Shown here: positions 48,475 through 59,100 of the stretch, piece after piece
Position numbering within the stretch: position 1 is the stretch's first letter
Layout: every line of letters starts with the position of its first letter
Source of the DNA: Sipunculus nudus
Lineage: Eukaryota; Annelida; Sipuncula; Golfingiida; Sipunculidae
Length of the DNA: 64,000 bases
Assembly (NCBI GenBank): GCA_026874595.1
Contig: CM049306.1
Span: 32,816,019 to 32,880,018 of the forward strand
Direction: 5' to 3'
Made by a program: the position numbers and the translations under genes
The notes under the pieces: model-generated
Database searches by the model: none
Told to the model about the DNA's origin: nothing
The model's input: only the letters and a program-made list of their open reading frames with translations

Positions 48475-49814
48475 ATAGCTCGAGTTTACTCGGATGTCTA
48501 TAATGCGATGTTTTGATCAATCATGTGACATTTCCAGGAAGGCAACAATTATCGCAACAATTAAACCAGACTGTCCCGCGACTGGTGTATGCATTCTTGT
48601 TGATACGGCGTGTGAACAGTTTTCATCTTCGTACGACCTTGATCATGCTAACATCCTGTTGGTTGGGTTTGATTGACAGCTGAGATTTCGGCCCGAAGAC
48701 TTGTTTATTTTCGCGAAACAAATGCCTGCCTGGTTCGCGGAATCAAGGTCTGTGGATGCGTGGTCATGTTACAGACCTTGAATATGATGATGATTCAGAT
48801 AGAATTTACTGATTTATATTTACATTTAATTTGGGTAAACGGGACCCAAAAGTAAAGCCTTTTGTCAGATTAATCATATTTGACACCAGTTTGATATGAG
48901 TAGAAAGGAAATGCAGAAAAGCTTAATTTTAAAAGGGGAAGGTAGATAAACACAAATTTGAATTGAAGAGGACTAAATTAAAGTCACAATGGCCAGTGAA
49001 TTGAATTATTGACTAAGAGTAACAAAACACTAATTACAAAATTGTATGAAATACACTTTGACCAACTGGTAATTCCATTCTATGTTGACACAATGGAAAC
49101 AAAACCATCTGCACGTAATTAAAGATATCCAGATAACATTTACGCTGAAAAGACCCTCGAAAAAAGTTTTCTAACGTACGTGGAAACACAAGGATCAATA
49201 TAAAGCATATAACATTACGTATAAACAGGTGGAGATACCCAAAAAAGGAGAAAGTAATCCAATCGGAGCTGGTTTAATTAAGAAAATTCACTCGAGTATG
49301 AGTAAATGGGAACTGGGCCGGAAAATTAAATGTACAACCTGAAAGATACGTTTTTGTTGCATTGTTATGTAAAGAGCTTTGATATTTTGAAGGGGCATAA
49401 CTTGGTACCAGAAAATGACAAGGAGAACTTGATGGATTTGGGCAGGCACAGTTGACTGCGACACTGGTAAACGTGATTAATTTAATCAAACCTTACCCAA
49501 GCATGCAAATTAAGATGGGGTCTTAGAATTTTCAAATGATCATCACGTCGCCCACGTAATGCAAAACTGCTTTTTCACAAACACCGCACTATAGCCTGTT
49601 ACGCCCGGTCAGTTACCAATAAATCACATTTCTATAAACCGACGGCCACCCCGGATTTATTATGCCGAGTAGAACTAAATATACTACTTTGTGTAGCCAA
49701 GCAAGTCAGCTAACTCAAAGGAGAACCTCCCGATCGTAGACCCTGAGGCTTCAAAGAGTTTGAGATAAGAAACTATAGAGTTTCTGCATGTGGAGACGTA
49801 CATATGGCTTCATG
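48475..49814. other. Gene-free region
   Basis: Nothing recognisable. Two adjacent short plus-strand frames at 48494-48855 have no domain. Confidence 0.5.
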
Positions 49815-50040
49815 AAAGTAATTATTACATTAACACACTTTGTCATGGGTCACGTTGCATTTAATCAACATCCAGTTTACAGGAAAATCCAAATTTTATA
49901 CCCTGCTGTAAACAGATCTAAATTAGGACGGAAGCATGGAGTCCAAAGAACAGAATGAGATAGAATAAAGAAAGGCTCCTAAAAAGAAGACAATTACAGT
50001 TTTTAATGTTACGTGGACATCTGTGATTATTTAAAAGGAA
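49815..50040 (+). repeat. Dispersed repeat C, copy 1
   Basis: Shares GTAATTATTACATTAACACA CTTT, ATGGGTCACGT, a TTTAAAT/CTAAATT..GG..GGAA.ATGGAG segment and AAGA.GACAA.T with 51886-52090, in the same orientation. Family not recognised. Confidence 0.65.
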
Positions 50041-51885
50041 TACACGGAAAATGAGAAAATAGAAACTCTGACTCATGTTATCATGGGTTTCTTGCATTAC
50101 TGTTTTTGAAGAAATTATAATTTTGCCTCTTTTGGGTATGGTGGATTACAGCTTAATAAGACTTATCCATGAACCCCCAGTTCACTAACACGTGAATCAC
50201 CAGATTTCACAAAATAGAAAATCCAGTTAAGCGGACACATTGATGAGACGTGACCCATTCACTCAAAATAATCCACAAGATTAGCTTATTAATCTAATCA
50301 ATTTTGTAAATGACTAAGTACAGCTCAAAGGAGACGTGTTCTGAAATGCCGGGAGAACAGACCGGGACATAAAGTGCTCTCATAAGAGGGCATGATGCAA
50401 CCAGACACCACTGATCGAGGAGTGATAAGTGCTCATCACTGAAAAGATAAAATTAATATCCCTAGTCCATTTCATGGCCAAGTAAAAAATGATCTATTAA
50501 ATATCGGCAGCAACGGCAGTTTCATAGAAGGATATAGTTTGACAATTAGGCACTTGATGATTGTTCCTCCACGTGCTGATCCAAACTACACTCGTTCGTT
50601 TCTCAAGGAACACTTGCTCACGTCATAAAATTGTCATTACAGGAACAATAATAAATAACACCTATTACACACGTTGTGACGGATAAGTTCACATTTAATA
50701 TACACACGATAAGCAAGAACAAACATCCTATTGTTGTAAGTTCAAAGTCAGATGGAAGCGTGTCGCAAAATAAACTATAACAAGAAAATTGTTCTCGAAA
50801 GAGGACATATAAAGATAACAACGTAAAATTTATTTTTATCAACTTTAAACTATCCTATTAGTAACAAGGTCCTAGCGGCACATTAAGTCCCCCGCCATGT
50901 GTTTAACTTTGAATGTGTGACATCAGTGATAGCTAAATTTTCCTAAACCTTGGGAAGAACATCTTTTTTTAAGTAAACTTGAAAATTATTAACTGGATTA
51001 ACAAAAGAAAATACATGAACTCCTGCTTCTGCTAGGATAATAGGAACTAGATTTGACTTTTTCCATGCAAACATCTGAAGTCTTGAAATTTTGTGATCGG
51101 TAACATTTTTGTTTTACATGAAAAGGCATATTGAAAATAAACCATTCCAGTCACACTTTGTCCCTTGGTCTACTTCGTTCTACCGTTGACCATGATAGTA
51201 AAGCTAAAATTTCATTATTTTCTTTCTTATTAATTGAGGAATAAACTGTAAATACCATTTCACCTAGCTGTGAGTAGGCTACCACGGGTAGTGCCATCGG
51301 CAGGCAGGAATCACACAGCAGTAAATTGATTTAACATGTCTTAATGATTTGGCAGTTAATGAATAGATGTTCATGAAATAAAACGTTAGAGATTTCGCAC
51401 CATGTATGCCAGCCTGTGAAGTCAGAAAATTTCATGATCCGCAAAAAAGGGTAATCCAAGAACAATTAAGTAATAGAGACTTTTCCTTCTTTTGTCTTGG
51501 GTATATTTGACTGTAAAATCAATTTCTGCTACCAAAGAATGTCGTAGGGGAAATCTCAGAACCATTTGGTATAAGAAAACTTTTCTTGGTTAATTCTGAG
51601 GTAAATTTAAGTTTAAAATGGATTTCTGCTAAGAAAAAGTTTAGCTTTTCATGTATATTTAATGAGATAATTTGTATACATTTGCATAACTGCATTATGA
51701 TCCAAAGTGTTGCGAAACCTTTGCAAAACACATACAGAATTCAGAATTTAGACGTTACTGCAAACACTTAACCAATTTCGGGCAGTAATTGCCGTTTCCT
51801 AATAGGGATACAGCCATATTTTTATGGTTCTCCCTCAGACTGCAATCCCCATTATCAAAGCCCACTTACCAAGGGAATTGCTTTG
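50041..51885. other. Gene-free AT-rich region
   Basis: No gene recognised. A patch near 51275-51310 (ACCACGGGTAGTGCCATCGG) echoes 29910-29930 (ACAGGTGGTGCCATCTGC), perhaps another old dispersed repeat. Confidence 0.45.
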
Positions 51886-52090
51886 ACAGTAATTATTACA
51901 TTAACACACTTTCAAATGGGTCACGTCACGTTTTTATTTACACCAAATGTGCAAGAAATCCACGTCTACGCCCTGGCGTGAACGGTTTAAATTGGGATGG
52001 AAAGATGGAGCATTAAATGCGACAAGAGCAAGGTAAGGCACCCGAAAAGAGGACAACTGTAAGTGACGATACGTGAAGATAATTACATAA
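51886..52090 (+). repeat. Dispersed repeat C, copy 2
   Basis: See the copy at 49815-50040. Here the middle is altered (TTTTTATTTACACC) but both ends align. Confidence 0.62.
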
Positions 52091-53608
52091 TGTTAAGTGC
52101 ATATCTACACTCATTTTAAAGTTTTTTTTTCAGGATATAATAATAAAATAAAATATAGAGATGATTGTCATCGGTGACATGTGACTCATTTTCCCCAACG
52201 GAACATTGAGTTTTAATGGACTTTTGTTGTAGGCGGGCTGTTGCCAATTTCTTCATTTGTGCTGGATTACAAGTGTTTGAAGATTTTTAAAATAAGGATT
52301 CAGCTTTCAGGTAAATGCGAGAGATGAAAGTCATTGGATCATATTTTTTATTAGAATAAGCTCTATATTGTTAAAATTATTTCAGAATGGTCAGGGGGAT
52401 ATGCGAGATAAATTCAGAGTCGCCACACTTTATATAAACAGGTTTCTCGCCCCGTCGCTCTGGGACGTAGCTTAAGGAGGCCGCACGTTTCTATAAAATG
52501 AGAAACACGTGATGGGGCCGAAATCAAAAAAAAAAAATAAAAATTCAACCTGCAAAATTTAACATTACACAGAAATCAAGCCTGTTCACATGGGCCATCA
52601 ACTAGGACATGTTTCGTTATTTTTTTGTATGTTTTCTTTTACATGGTGCTTACAGGGAGCCAACGGGAGTCACGTGATTGTTTCAATTGTTCGAGCTTGT
52701 TCTGAAGCAAGGTATCATCGCAAGACACATCCAAATAGCACTCTTATCTCCGCTTATGCCAAAATATAAATTATCTTGCTCTGGACACACAGAATTAAAT
52801 GCACTCAAAGTGTACCTAATTCACCCACAAGATATCTAGAGTAGCTAAAGTAACCCAATTCCTAAACTCCAGGTATTTTACATAGAGACTACGAACTTAC
52901 AAACTAAAAATGGACCGAAATACAGATAGGGTTGACAACATATCCTCCGTTTACTTTTATTTATACAGATAAAAGAACACGGGCGTTACAAATATTAGCA
53001 ATTTTTTTTTATATACATTTTCACAAGAATTCCTTTAAGCCTCTGTCACAGCAGAAGAAACGAAAAATAAACGACACCTGTTTCAACTCGTAAGAAATCA
53101 CAGGTCATCGCTAGTCGTCACGGAGAATCGCATGCAGATATTCGATGTAAGGTGGTTCACCGCACTGCAGTAAAAAAAATAACTGCCTGCCTCTGTTTTG
53201 TTCATAGGTGGCCACAAATGTTCGTGATTTGTTTTTAACCAGTGAATAATTTTTGTGACACTTTTGTGACACAGTCATTTCACCACAAATGGTGACCGAC
53301 AGTCCTTAAGACCATCGCACTACCTCAAATAAGACTAGTCCCAAGATTGGTGGAAAGTGTTAAAGTCTTCATAACACAGGCACACGACAGGAAGTCCCAT
53401 GGTCATGCGACATTCGTGCGTCAGTCTTTAAAAAATATCTTTTGAATTGATGTCCGAGAAAGCTACAAATGGAAGGGACGAGCTAATATAAAAATTAAAA
53501 ATTTTAAAATAAATCTCCAATTAGTTTCACAACCCTTTGGACGTTTCGCGAATTATTAGAAGAGGAAATAATATTTCATGAGGCGATCTAGCGAATAACG
53601 TGTGTGTG

Positions 53609-53609
<1 letters not shown>
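52091..53609. other. Gene-free AT-rich region
   Basis: Nothing recognisable on either strand. Confidence 0.5.

Positions 53610-53672
<63 letters not shown>
53610..53672. repeat. (TA)n microsatellite, target of the full-length element
   Basis: About 31 TA units run directly into the 5' LTR. After the 3' LTR the sequence resumes ATATATATAAATATATG, so the element sits inside the TA tract. The target duplication is ATAT or longer; its exact length cannot be fixed because of the repeat. Confidence 0.92.
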
Positions 53673-53676
<4 letters not shown>

Positions 53677-54480
53677 ACAGGTGCTATTTTTATTGTGTGT
53701 CACGGGCGTAACTCGTGTTGCGACACCCTCGCCGGGCCGTTTGTTACATACACAGTTTAATCCGTACTGATTGAACTCCCCTGGTCATGCTACCCTTGGG
53801 CTTTCTCGCCTAGTCGTGAGTCACGTGTGGACCTTGGTATGTAGAGACACACACAGCGATGTTCTTCTAGATGATTCCTGTAACGCGTGTTTACTGTGTT
53901 GTGTAAGATCTTTTAGACTGTTCGAGAAGTGGAAACTTTTCGGCTTGGGGTGAAGAGTATATAAAGGGGCTGTGTTTTAGAGCTGAGAGCAGCAGAGAAG
54001 ATTTTCAGCAGACGCAGAAGCGTGTGTCAGTTTCTGGGACCTAATCCGACGAGTGCGGAAATTATAGTTTCTCCTGGATTTTGTGCATCTTTTTGGACTT
54101 CAGTTCACTTTCTGGATTGTTACAAGAGCTTTACACTGGACTGTCATTCTCCGAGAGTATACATTTAAAGAACTCATCGTTGTGACGGGGAAGGTATCCA
54201 GGTACTGTGCACTTTGTGTATTTTACTGTGTGATTGTGTTGATTTGTTGTTATACCGCTGTTTAACTGTATAATTGTATTGATTTAGTGTATTGTAATGT
54301 TAGGGTTGTTTTAAGAAAAAATATAGTTATTTATTAACAAAAAACCACTGACTTCTTTGTTCGTTCCCCTGGGCGTTTCACGCTGCCTAGTGTTGCGGAA
54401 ATTGATTTTTTTTTATCCCCTTTTAATCACATTTGCGTTCATCACGCATATGTGATCTGTTTATATTAGGTTCCGTAACA
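53673..54480 (+). repeat. 5' LTR, 808 bp
   Basis: Starts TGTTACAGGTGC and ends TTAGGTTCCGTAACA. It matches 59858-60673 almost base for base; the 3' copy is 8 bp longer, mainly from an extra TTTTTTCAGACT near 60245. It carries a TATATAAAG promoter box at 53958. It supplies the promoter and start of the RNA. Short frames inside it (for example 53771-53953 and 54083-54265) also appear in the solo LTRs and are not genes. Confidence 0.96.
53958..53966 (+). promoter_or_regulatory. TATA box of the 5' LTR
   Basis: TATATAAAG followed by a GGGGCTGTGTTTTAGAG initiation-type region. The same box is present at 60143-60151 and in the solo LTR at 42126-42878 on the minus strand, so it is a conserved part of the family promoter. 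Confidence 0.75.
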
Positions 54481-54486
54481 TAAAAT

Positions 54487-54504
54487 TGGGGGCTCGTCCG
54501 GGAT
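54487..54504 (+). other. Primer-binding site, tRNA-Pro type
   Basis: TGGGGGCTCGTCCGGGAT lies six bases after the 5' LTR. It is identical to the 18-nt tRNA-Pro site well known from murine leukaemia virus, so minus-strand DNA synthesis is predicted to be primed by tRNA-Pro. The site is intact while the genes are decayed. Confidence 0.93.
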
Positions 54505-54649
54505 TGCTTAATAGTTTTGACAATTTATTAGGCCTTGACCTGGACACATTGTTTTATAATACATTGTTTACAAGATAACATATTGTTTACAGTACATTGT
54601 TTGCAGGATTTATCTCAGTGGTTTTTTGTTATTGTTTTAACATCTTATC

Positions 54650-55177
54650 ATGCCAGATTACAAACCTGAGACATTTGTTGACGATCCCGACCCTGATCAA
54701 CTTGAACAGTTGTCAAAAGAACAGTTGTTGCGTTTGGGACAACACTTAGGGCTCAGTCTGAAAAAAGCTTTGAGAAAGCCTGATATCATTGCTAAAATCA
54801 TGCAAGATCTAGTAAGCAAAGGTATATTCGAAGAGACTGAAGTTGAAACATAAAAAAATGACAGCCTTGCTATGCAAATAGAATTTAAAAAGTTGGAAAT
54901 GCAACATGAGTTAGCATTAAAACAGTTAGAATTAGAATAAGAAAAACAGGGAGAAGTGAGAGAAGAACATGAAAGGTTAGAAAGAGAAAGACTAGAAAAA
55001 GAAATGGAAAGAGAAACACTAGAAAAGGAAAAAGAAATTGAGTTAGAAAGACTTAAACTAGAACATAGTCTAAGTGATGCCCCAACTCACAGTTTTGATG
55101 TTACTAAACACATTAGACTTGTCCCACCTTTTCAAGAAAAAGAGGTTGATAAATATTTCTTACATTTAAGAAGGTAG
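54650..55177 (+). pseudogene. gag: gag N-terminal part with coiled coil
   Basis: ATG at 54650 is the first good start after the leader. It opens a frame (MPDYKPETFVDDPDPDQLEQ at the N-terminus) that continues to 55177 with two in-frame TAA stops at 54851 and 54938. The middle, about 54860-55080, is dominated by Glu, Arg, Lys and Leu and should form a long coiled coil, a likely assembly segment. The end of this part, LVPPFQEKEVDKYFLHL, starts the SCAN-like block and runs into a frameshift near 55155. The gag protein would package element RNA in cytoplasmic particles; this copy cannot make it. Confidence 0.85.
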
Positions 55178-55766
55178 CTGAAAATTTAAAATACCCTAAG
55201 GAAATTTGAACTATGCTGTTACAAAGTGTATTGACTGGCAAAGCCAGAGAAATTTATACAGAGCTTTCAATAGAAGCTGTTGCTGACTATGACCTGGTAA
55301 AACCGTTAATCCTAAAAGGTTATCAGATAGGTCCGGAGGCTTACCGCCAGAAATTCAAAAATTGGGAAAAGCGCAAAGAACAAACCTACGTCGAATTTGC
55401 CAGGACAAAAGGGCAGTTGTTTGATCGCTGGTGTAGTTCTAAAATGTAATGAAAGATTATGACAACTTGCGCCAGTTGTTTTTGCTTGAGGAATTTAAGC
55501 GCTGCATTAACGCAGATGTTAAAACTTTTCTCTATGAGAAAAGTTCTGAAACACTTGACATTGCTGCTCAATTAGCTGATGATTATTCATTTACACACAA
55601 AATGTCCTTTACTAACAAATCAAACCAGTCATTCACAAACAAGAATGTAAATCAGTTTGGTCAAAAGAAGTTTAAAGCGCCGTCGCCCAGTACTAGTAGT
55701 CCTGATAGTTCAGCAAAGTACATTGCTACATCTCAGTCCATGTCCACTGTGTCTAAGTCCAACTAA
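55178..55766 (+). pseudogene. gag: gag SCAN-like capsid block
   Basis: After the frameshift near 55155, a second frame carries TMLLQSVLTGKAREIYTEL and the block EAYRQKFKNWEKRKEQTYVE, FARTKGQLFDRWCSSK up to a stop at 55447. A TGA at 55207 interrupts it at a probable Trp codon. A further frameshift leads to the frame opening at 55449 (YDNLRQLFLLEEFKRCIN, ETLDIAAQLADDY), stopped by TAA at 55764. The LLLQSVLTGKAREAY and FARxKxxLFDRWCSSK patterns are those of the SCAN-related gag of Gmr1-like elements, the family from which vertebrate SCAN domains are thought to derive. Confidence 0.82.
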
Positions 55767-56393
55767 GACCAGTCATTTTCAAAGATAATCTGTAATTACT
55801 GCAAGAAGGAAGGTCATCTAATATCTGACTGCTGGAAACTTGCGAATAAACCAAATAGCAAACCTTCTGTGTTTCTTTCAAAATCTATGCATAGCATGGT
55901 ACAAGAGCCAGGCTCTTTTCATGTAAATAAGGGGTACAACTCCTTTATTGACTCCAATAAAGAATTTGATGCTACGGAGGCCCACGTGCCTTCTAAATCC
56001 AAAGAAGAATCCGTAGCTTGCGGGGTAAAAAGCTCAGTTGATTCCTGCGAGGAATTAATTAAGGCTAGGTCCTTTCAAGACTCCTGCGAGGAGTATCCTC
56101 TAAATAAGGCTAAGTCCTTTTCTGACTCTTGCAAGAGTATTTCAAATGAGGCGAGGTCCTTTTATGACAAACAGAAGTTTGTTTCTGCTGAGGAAAATTC
56201 CTCTGTTGACTCCCATGAGGAGTTTGGTGATAAAAATGATGTAGATTCCTTAAATCACTCTGAAAAAGAGTTTATGAATGACACTGTCAATGTCAGTTCT
56301 TTGTTTGATGAAGCTGAGGTAGTAGAATTCTCTCCTGACTCTGAAATGGAGTTATTTGAGCAGTTCATACATGATGGTTTTGTATCACTTTAA
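55767..56393 (+). pseudogene. gag: gag C-terminal part: CCHC zinc knuckle and linker
   Basis: In the same frame as the preceding block, past the stop at 55764, comes CNYCKKEGHLISDC (55791-55832), a C-X2-C-X4-H-X4-C knuckle that would bind element RNA. It is followed by about 185 codons rich in Ser, Glu and Asp (55833-56390). This linker has a repeating pattern of S(F/V)xDSCEE-like units, for example SVDSCEEL, SFQDSCEEY, SFSDSCKS and SVDSHEEF. It has no recognisable enzyme motif. It links gag to the protease and ends at TAA 56391, which is in frame with the protease. Confidence 0.82.
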
Positions 56394-56707
56394 AGTGATT
56401 TTTCAGATGCCACCCCTATTAGAATTTTGAGGGACACTGGTTCAGGCCAGACCCTCATGTTAGCAAACACTTTGCCATTTTTAATAGGTCCTTTACTGGT
56501 GCACATGCACTTGTTAATGTTGTGTTTTCAGACAGGCACACTTCATTTCCGCTTCACAGTATCCATTTAAAGTCAGATTCGATTTCTGGGAATATTACTG
56601 TGGCATAAGAACTACTTTACCTTTTAAGGGAATTCAGTTGCTACTAGGCAATGATGTTGCAGGTGACAAAGTACAGCCTGTACTAATAGTGACAGAAAAG
56701 CCGTCAC
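56394..56707 (+). pseudogene. Retroviral-type aspartic protease
   Basis: In the frame of the upstream linker, ILRDTGSGQTLMLANTLPF contains the catalytic DTG at 56433-56441. A frameshift near 56490 follows. The C-terminal part KGIQLLLGNDVAGDKVQPVL (about 56626-56685) matches the hydrophobic LLLGND.AG block that closes the retropepsin fold in these elements. The enzyme would cut the gag-pol polyprotein. Stops and frame changes make this copy inactive. Confidence 0.8.
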
Positions 56708-57019
56708 TTGATCACTGATCCGGAAAGTCAGGAAATTCCTGGTTTGTATCCTTCATGTGCTGTAACTAGATCTATGACAAATAAAAACACACACGAGGAT
56801 AATGGTCCAGATAATAACACTGTTGAAGTCACTAGTGATTCGTCTAACGACTCGCCCGTACAGGATGCAGCATTCTCAAGGTCAGAACTTATCGCGGAAC
56901 AGCATAAGGACCCTGATATTTCATGTTTGTTTCCCAGAGCGGTTTCTAAAGATGAACTGTCACAGATGCAAGTTTGTTTCTATGTCACAAATGGAGTGCT
57001 TATGCGTAAATTGCAGTGA
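56708..57019 (+). pseudogene. Protease-integrase linker, truncated by a deletion
   Basis: An open frame with no enzyme motif. Its end, ELIAEQHKDPDISCLFPRAV then YVTNGVLMRKL, is the usual lead-in to gypsy-type integrase. The expected stretch of about 25-30 residues between MRK(W) and VLxxAHE is absent: the sequence jumps from MRKLQ to EVLSMAHE with a frame change. A small internal deletion at about 57015 is inferred. Confidence 0.65.
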
Positions 57020-57600
57020 AGTTCTAAGCATGGCACATGAGGCTCCTTTGTCTGGCCATTTTGGTATAAATAAAACTTATCTTTAAGTTAGTACACACTT
57101 CTGTTGGCATAACCTCAGTAAAGATGTTGTGCAATATTGTAAATCATGCCATACATGCCAGATGGTAGGCAAACCCAATCAGAATCCTCCTAAGGCCCCA
57201 ATTAGGCCTATTCCTGCTTTCAAGAAAACATTCAGTAGGATTATTGTTGATTGTGTTGGACCACTGTCCAAAACAAAATCTCGACATGAATACTTGCTGA
57301 CAATTATGTGCGCATCTACCATGTTCCCTGAGGCAATACTATTGCGCAAAATTAATGCCAAAAGTGTTGTCAAAGCTCTGCTCAAGTTTTTGCAACGTTT
57401 GCATTACCAAAATCCGTCCAATCTGACCAATGGTCTAATTTTATGTCTGGCTTATTCCAATAAGTTATGCTTGAGCTAGGTATAAAACTATACAGCTCTT
57501 CGCCATATCATCCTGAAAGTCAGGGCGCCCTTGAGCATTTTCATCAGACATTAAAAACATGATCAGGACCTATTTCTATGACACATAGAAAGACTGCGAT
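57020..57600 (+). pseudogene. Integrase, zinc-binding and catalytic domains
   Basis: The HHCC zinc domain has H at 57036 and 57057 and C at 57138 and 57147 (H-X6-H-X26-C-X2-C), with an in-frame TAA at 57084. The catalytic core has Asp at 57249 (RIIVDCVGPL), Asp at 57425 and Glu at 57533 (GALEHFHQ). The last two are 35 residues apart, the canonical D-D35-E. A one-base frameshift near 57399 and a TAA at 57461 interrupt it, and another frame change follows near 57560. The enzyme would insert the DNA copy into the genome. It lies upstream of reverse transcriptase, the opposite of ordinary gypsy elements and retroviruses. Confidence 0.9.
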
Positions 57601-58520
57601 GAAGGAATCCACCTATTGCTGTTTGCTGTCAGAGAATCCTTTCAAGAGTCCTTGGGTTTTAGTCCCTTTGAACTAGTTTTTGGACCCTCCGTTCGCGGAA
57701 CATTGAAAATGCTTAAAGAAAATCTCTTGTGTGAAAATCCTAATTCTCTTAGTTTACTTCAGTATGTCTCAGACTTTCGCACTAAACTACACAATGCTTG
57801 TGAGATTGCAAAGTCAAATCTAAAATCTGCACAAAGTAAAATGAAAACAAAGTATGACAAGCACACTGTAAGTAGGACGTTTGAGCCTGGTGAAAAGGTC
57901 CTTCCCTTACTTCCCATCCCTGGCAGACCTCTGCAAGCTACTAATTTTTGTCCTTAAATTGTTGACAAGAAAGTCAGTGATTTAAATTACATACTGTTGA
58001 CCATACCAGATAGACGTAAGAAAAAACAACTGTCCCATGTTAACATGTTGAAACCATATTATGACAGAAATAGCACATCAGATGTTGTACATAATGTTAC
58101 TGCTATAAATTGTGTAAACACTGATCAGTGATTTAAATTACATACTGTTGACACCAGATAGACGTAAGAAGAAACAACTGTGCCATGTTAACATGTTGAA
58201 ACCATATTATGACAGAAATAGCACATCAGATGTTGTACATAATGTTATTGCTGTTAATTGTGTCAACCCTGACCCAGTTAAAGTAGATACTGATTGTAAG
58301 TGTGATGTAGACATTCAGTGTGGTACAGTAGCATTAAAAAACTCAGACGTGCTTAACAACCTGGATGCCAAACTGTCACACCTTACCACACAACAACAAC
58401 AAGACCTCAAGAACCTGCTGCGGAATTATGAACATTTGTTTAGTGACATTCCAACGCGAACTCACATGTTGTGCCATGACGTCGATGCACGAGGCAAGTG
58501 CAGACAAGCAGCATCCATAT
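57601..58520 (+). pseudogene. Integrase C-terminal region with GPY/F-like module
   Basis: The frame from 57616 reads LLFAVRESFQESLGFSPFEL then VFGPSVRG, a conserved integrase C-terminal stretch. It continues to KYDKHTVSRTFEPGEKVLPL and PIPGRPLQA, then, past a TAA, VDKKVSDLNY and HVNMLKPYYDRN. The F.PGEKV...LP..GRPL.A...VSD.NY....RRKK..CHVNMLKPY pattern is the GPY/F-type module. A 151-bp tandem duplication (57974-58124 and 58125-58275) repeats its last part. The following frame, to 58520, has LTTQQQQDLKNLLRNYEHLF then SDIPTRT, the usual lead-in to reverse transcriptase. Confidence 0.83.
57974..58275 (+). repeat. 151-bp tandem duplication in the integrase C-terminus
   Basis: TCAGTGATTTAAATTACATA occurs at 57974 and 58125, and the two blocks match through AACATGTTGAAACCATATTA and GATGTTGTACATAATGTTA. 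Only a few substitutions and a short indel separate them. It duplicates a coding segment and shifts the frame, so it arose after or during inactivation. Confidence 0.93.
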
Positions 58521-59100
58521 AGACTGAATCGAGAAAAGCAAAAGTATCTACAGGATGAGATTCAATATTTGCTGGACAATGAATATTAAACTTAGTAACA
58601 GTAACTGGAGTTCACCATGTATTCTTGTGCCAAAACCTGACGGAAGTTACCGTATGTGCACAGATTATCGAAAACTGAACTCTGTCACCAAGAATGACAC
58701 GTTTCCGATTCCGATGATCGATGATCGTATTGATAGAGTCGGTAGCTCCAGGTATGTTTCCAAGTTTGACTTGCTAAACGGATTCTGGCCAGTTCCGCTG
58801 ACAGAACGAGCGAAAGAAGTGTCCGCATTTGTGACCCCGCAAGGACTGTACCAGTTCAAAGTTATGCCATTTGGCATGAAGAACTCGCCAACCACATTCC
58901 AGCGCCTCATCCATATGGTTGTCAAGGACATTCAGGGCTACGACGCATATATTGATGACCTCATCGTGTACAGCGACACCTGGGAGAAACATCTGCAAAT
59001 TCTTCGCGACCTCTTCGAACGACTCAGTGAAGCACGTCTGACCGTCAACTTAGTAAAATCTGAGTTTGTCATGCACAAGTAACATTTTTTGGGTCATATT
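58521..59100 (+). pseudogene. Reverse transcriptase
   Basis: The longest open part of the element (frame from 58555, stop at 59080). It has NSNWSSPCILVPKPDGSYRM then CTDYRKLNSVT, FPIPMIDD, motif A KFDLLNGFW with Asp at 58768, then VMPFGMKNSPTTFQRL and the catalytic YIDDLIVYSD with the Asp pair at 58954-58959. HLQILRDLFERLSEARLTVN and the KSEF block close the palm and thumb. All catalytic aspartates are kept. A frameshift separates it from the upstream segment near 58510-58560, and the stop at 59080 cuts off the connection to RNase H. The spelling of the motifs is Ty3/gypsy, not Ty1/copia. Confidence 0.93.
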
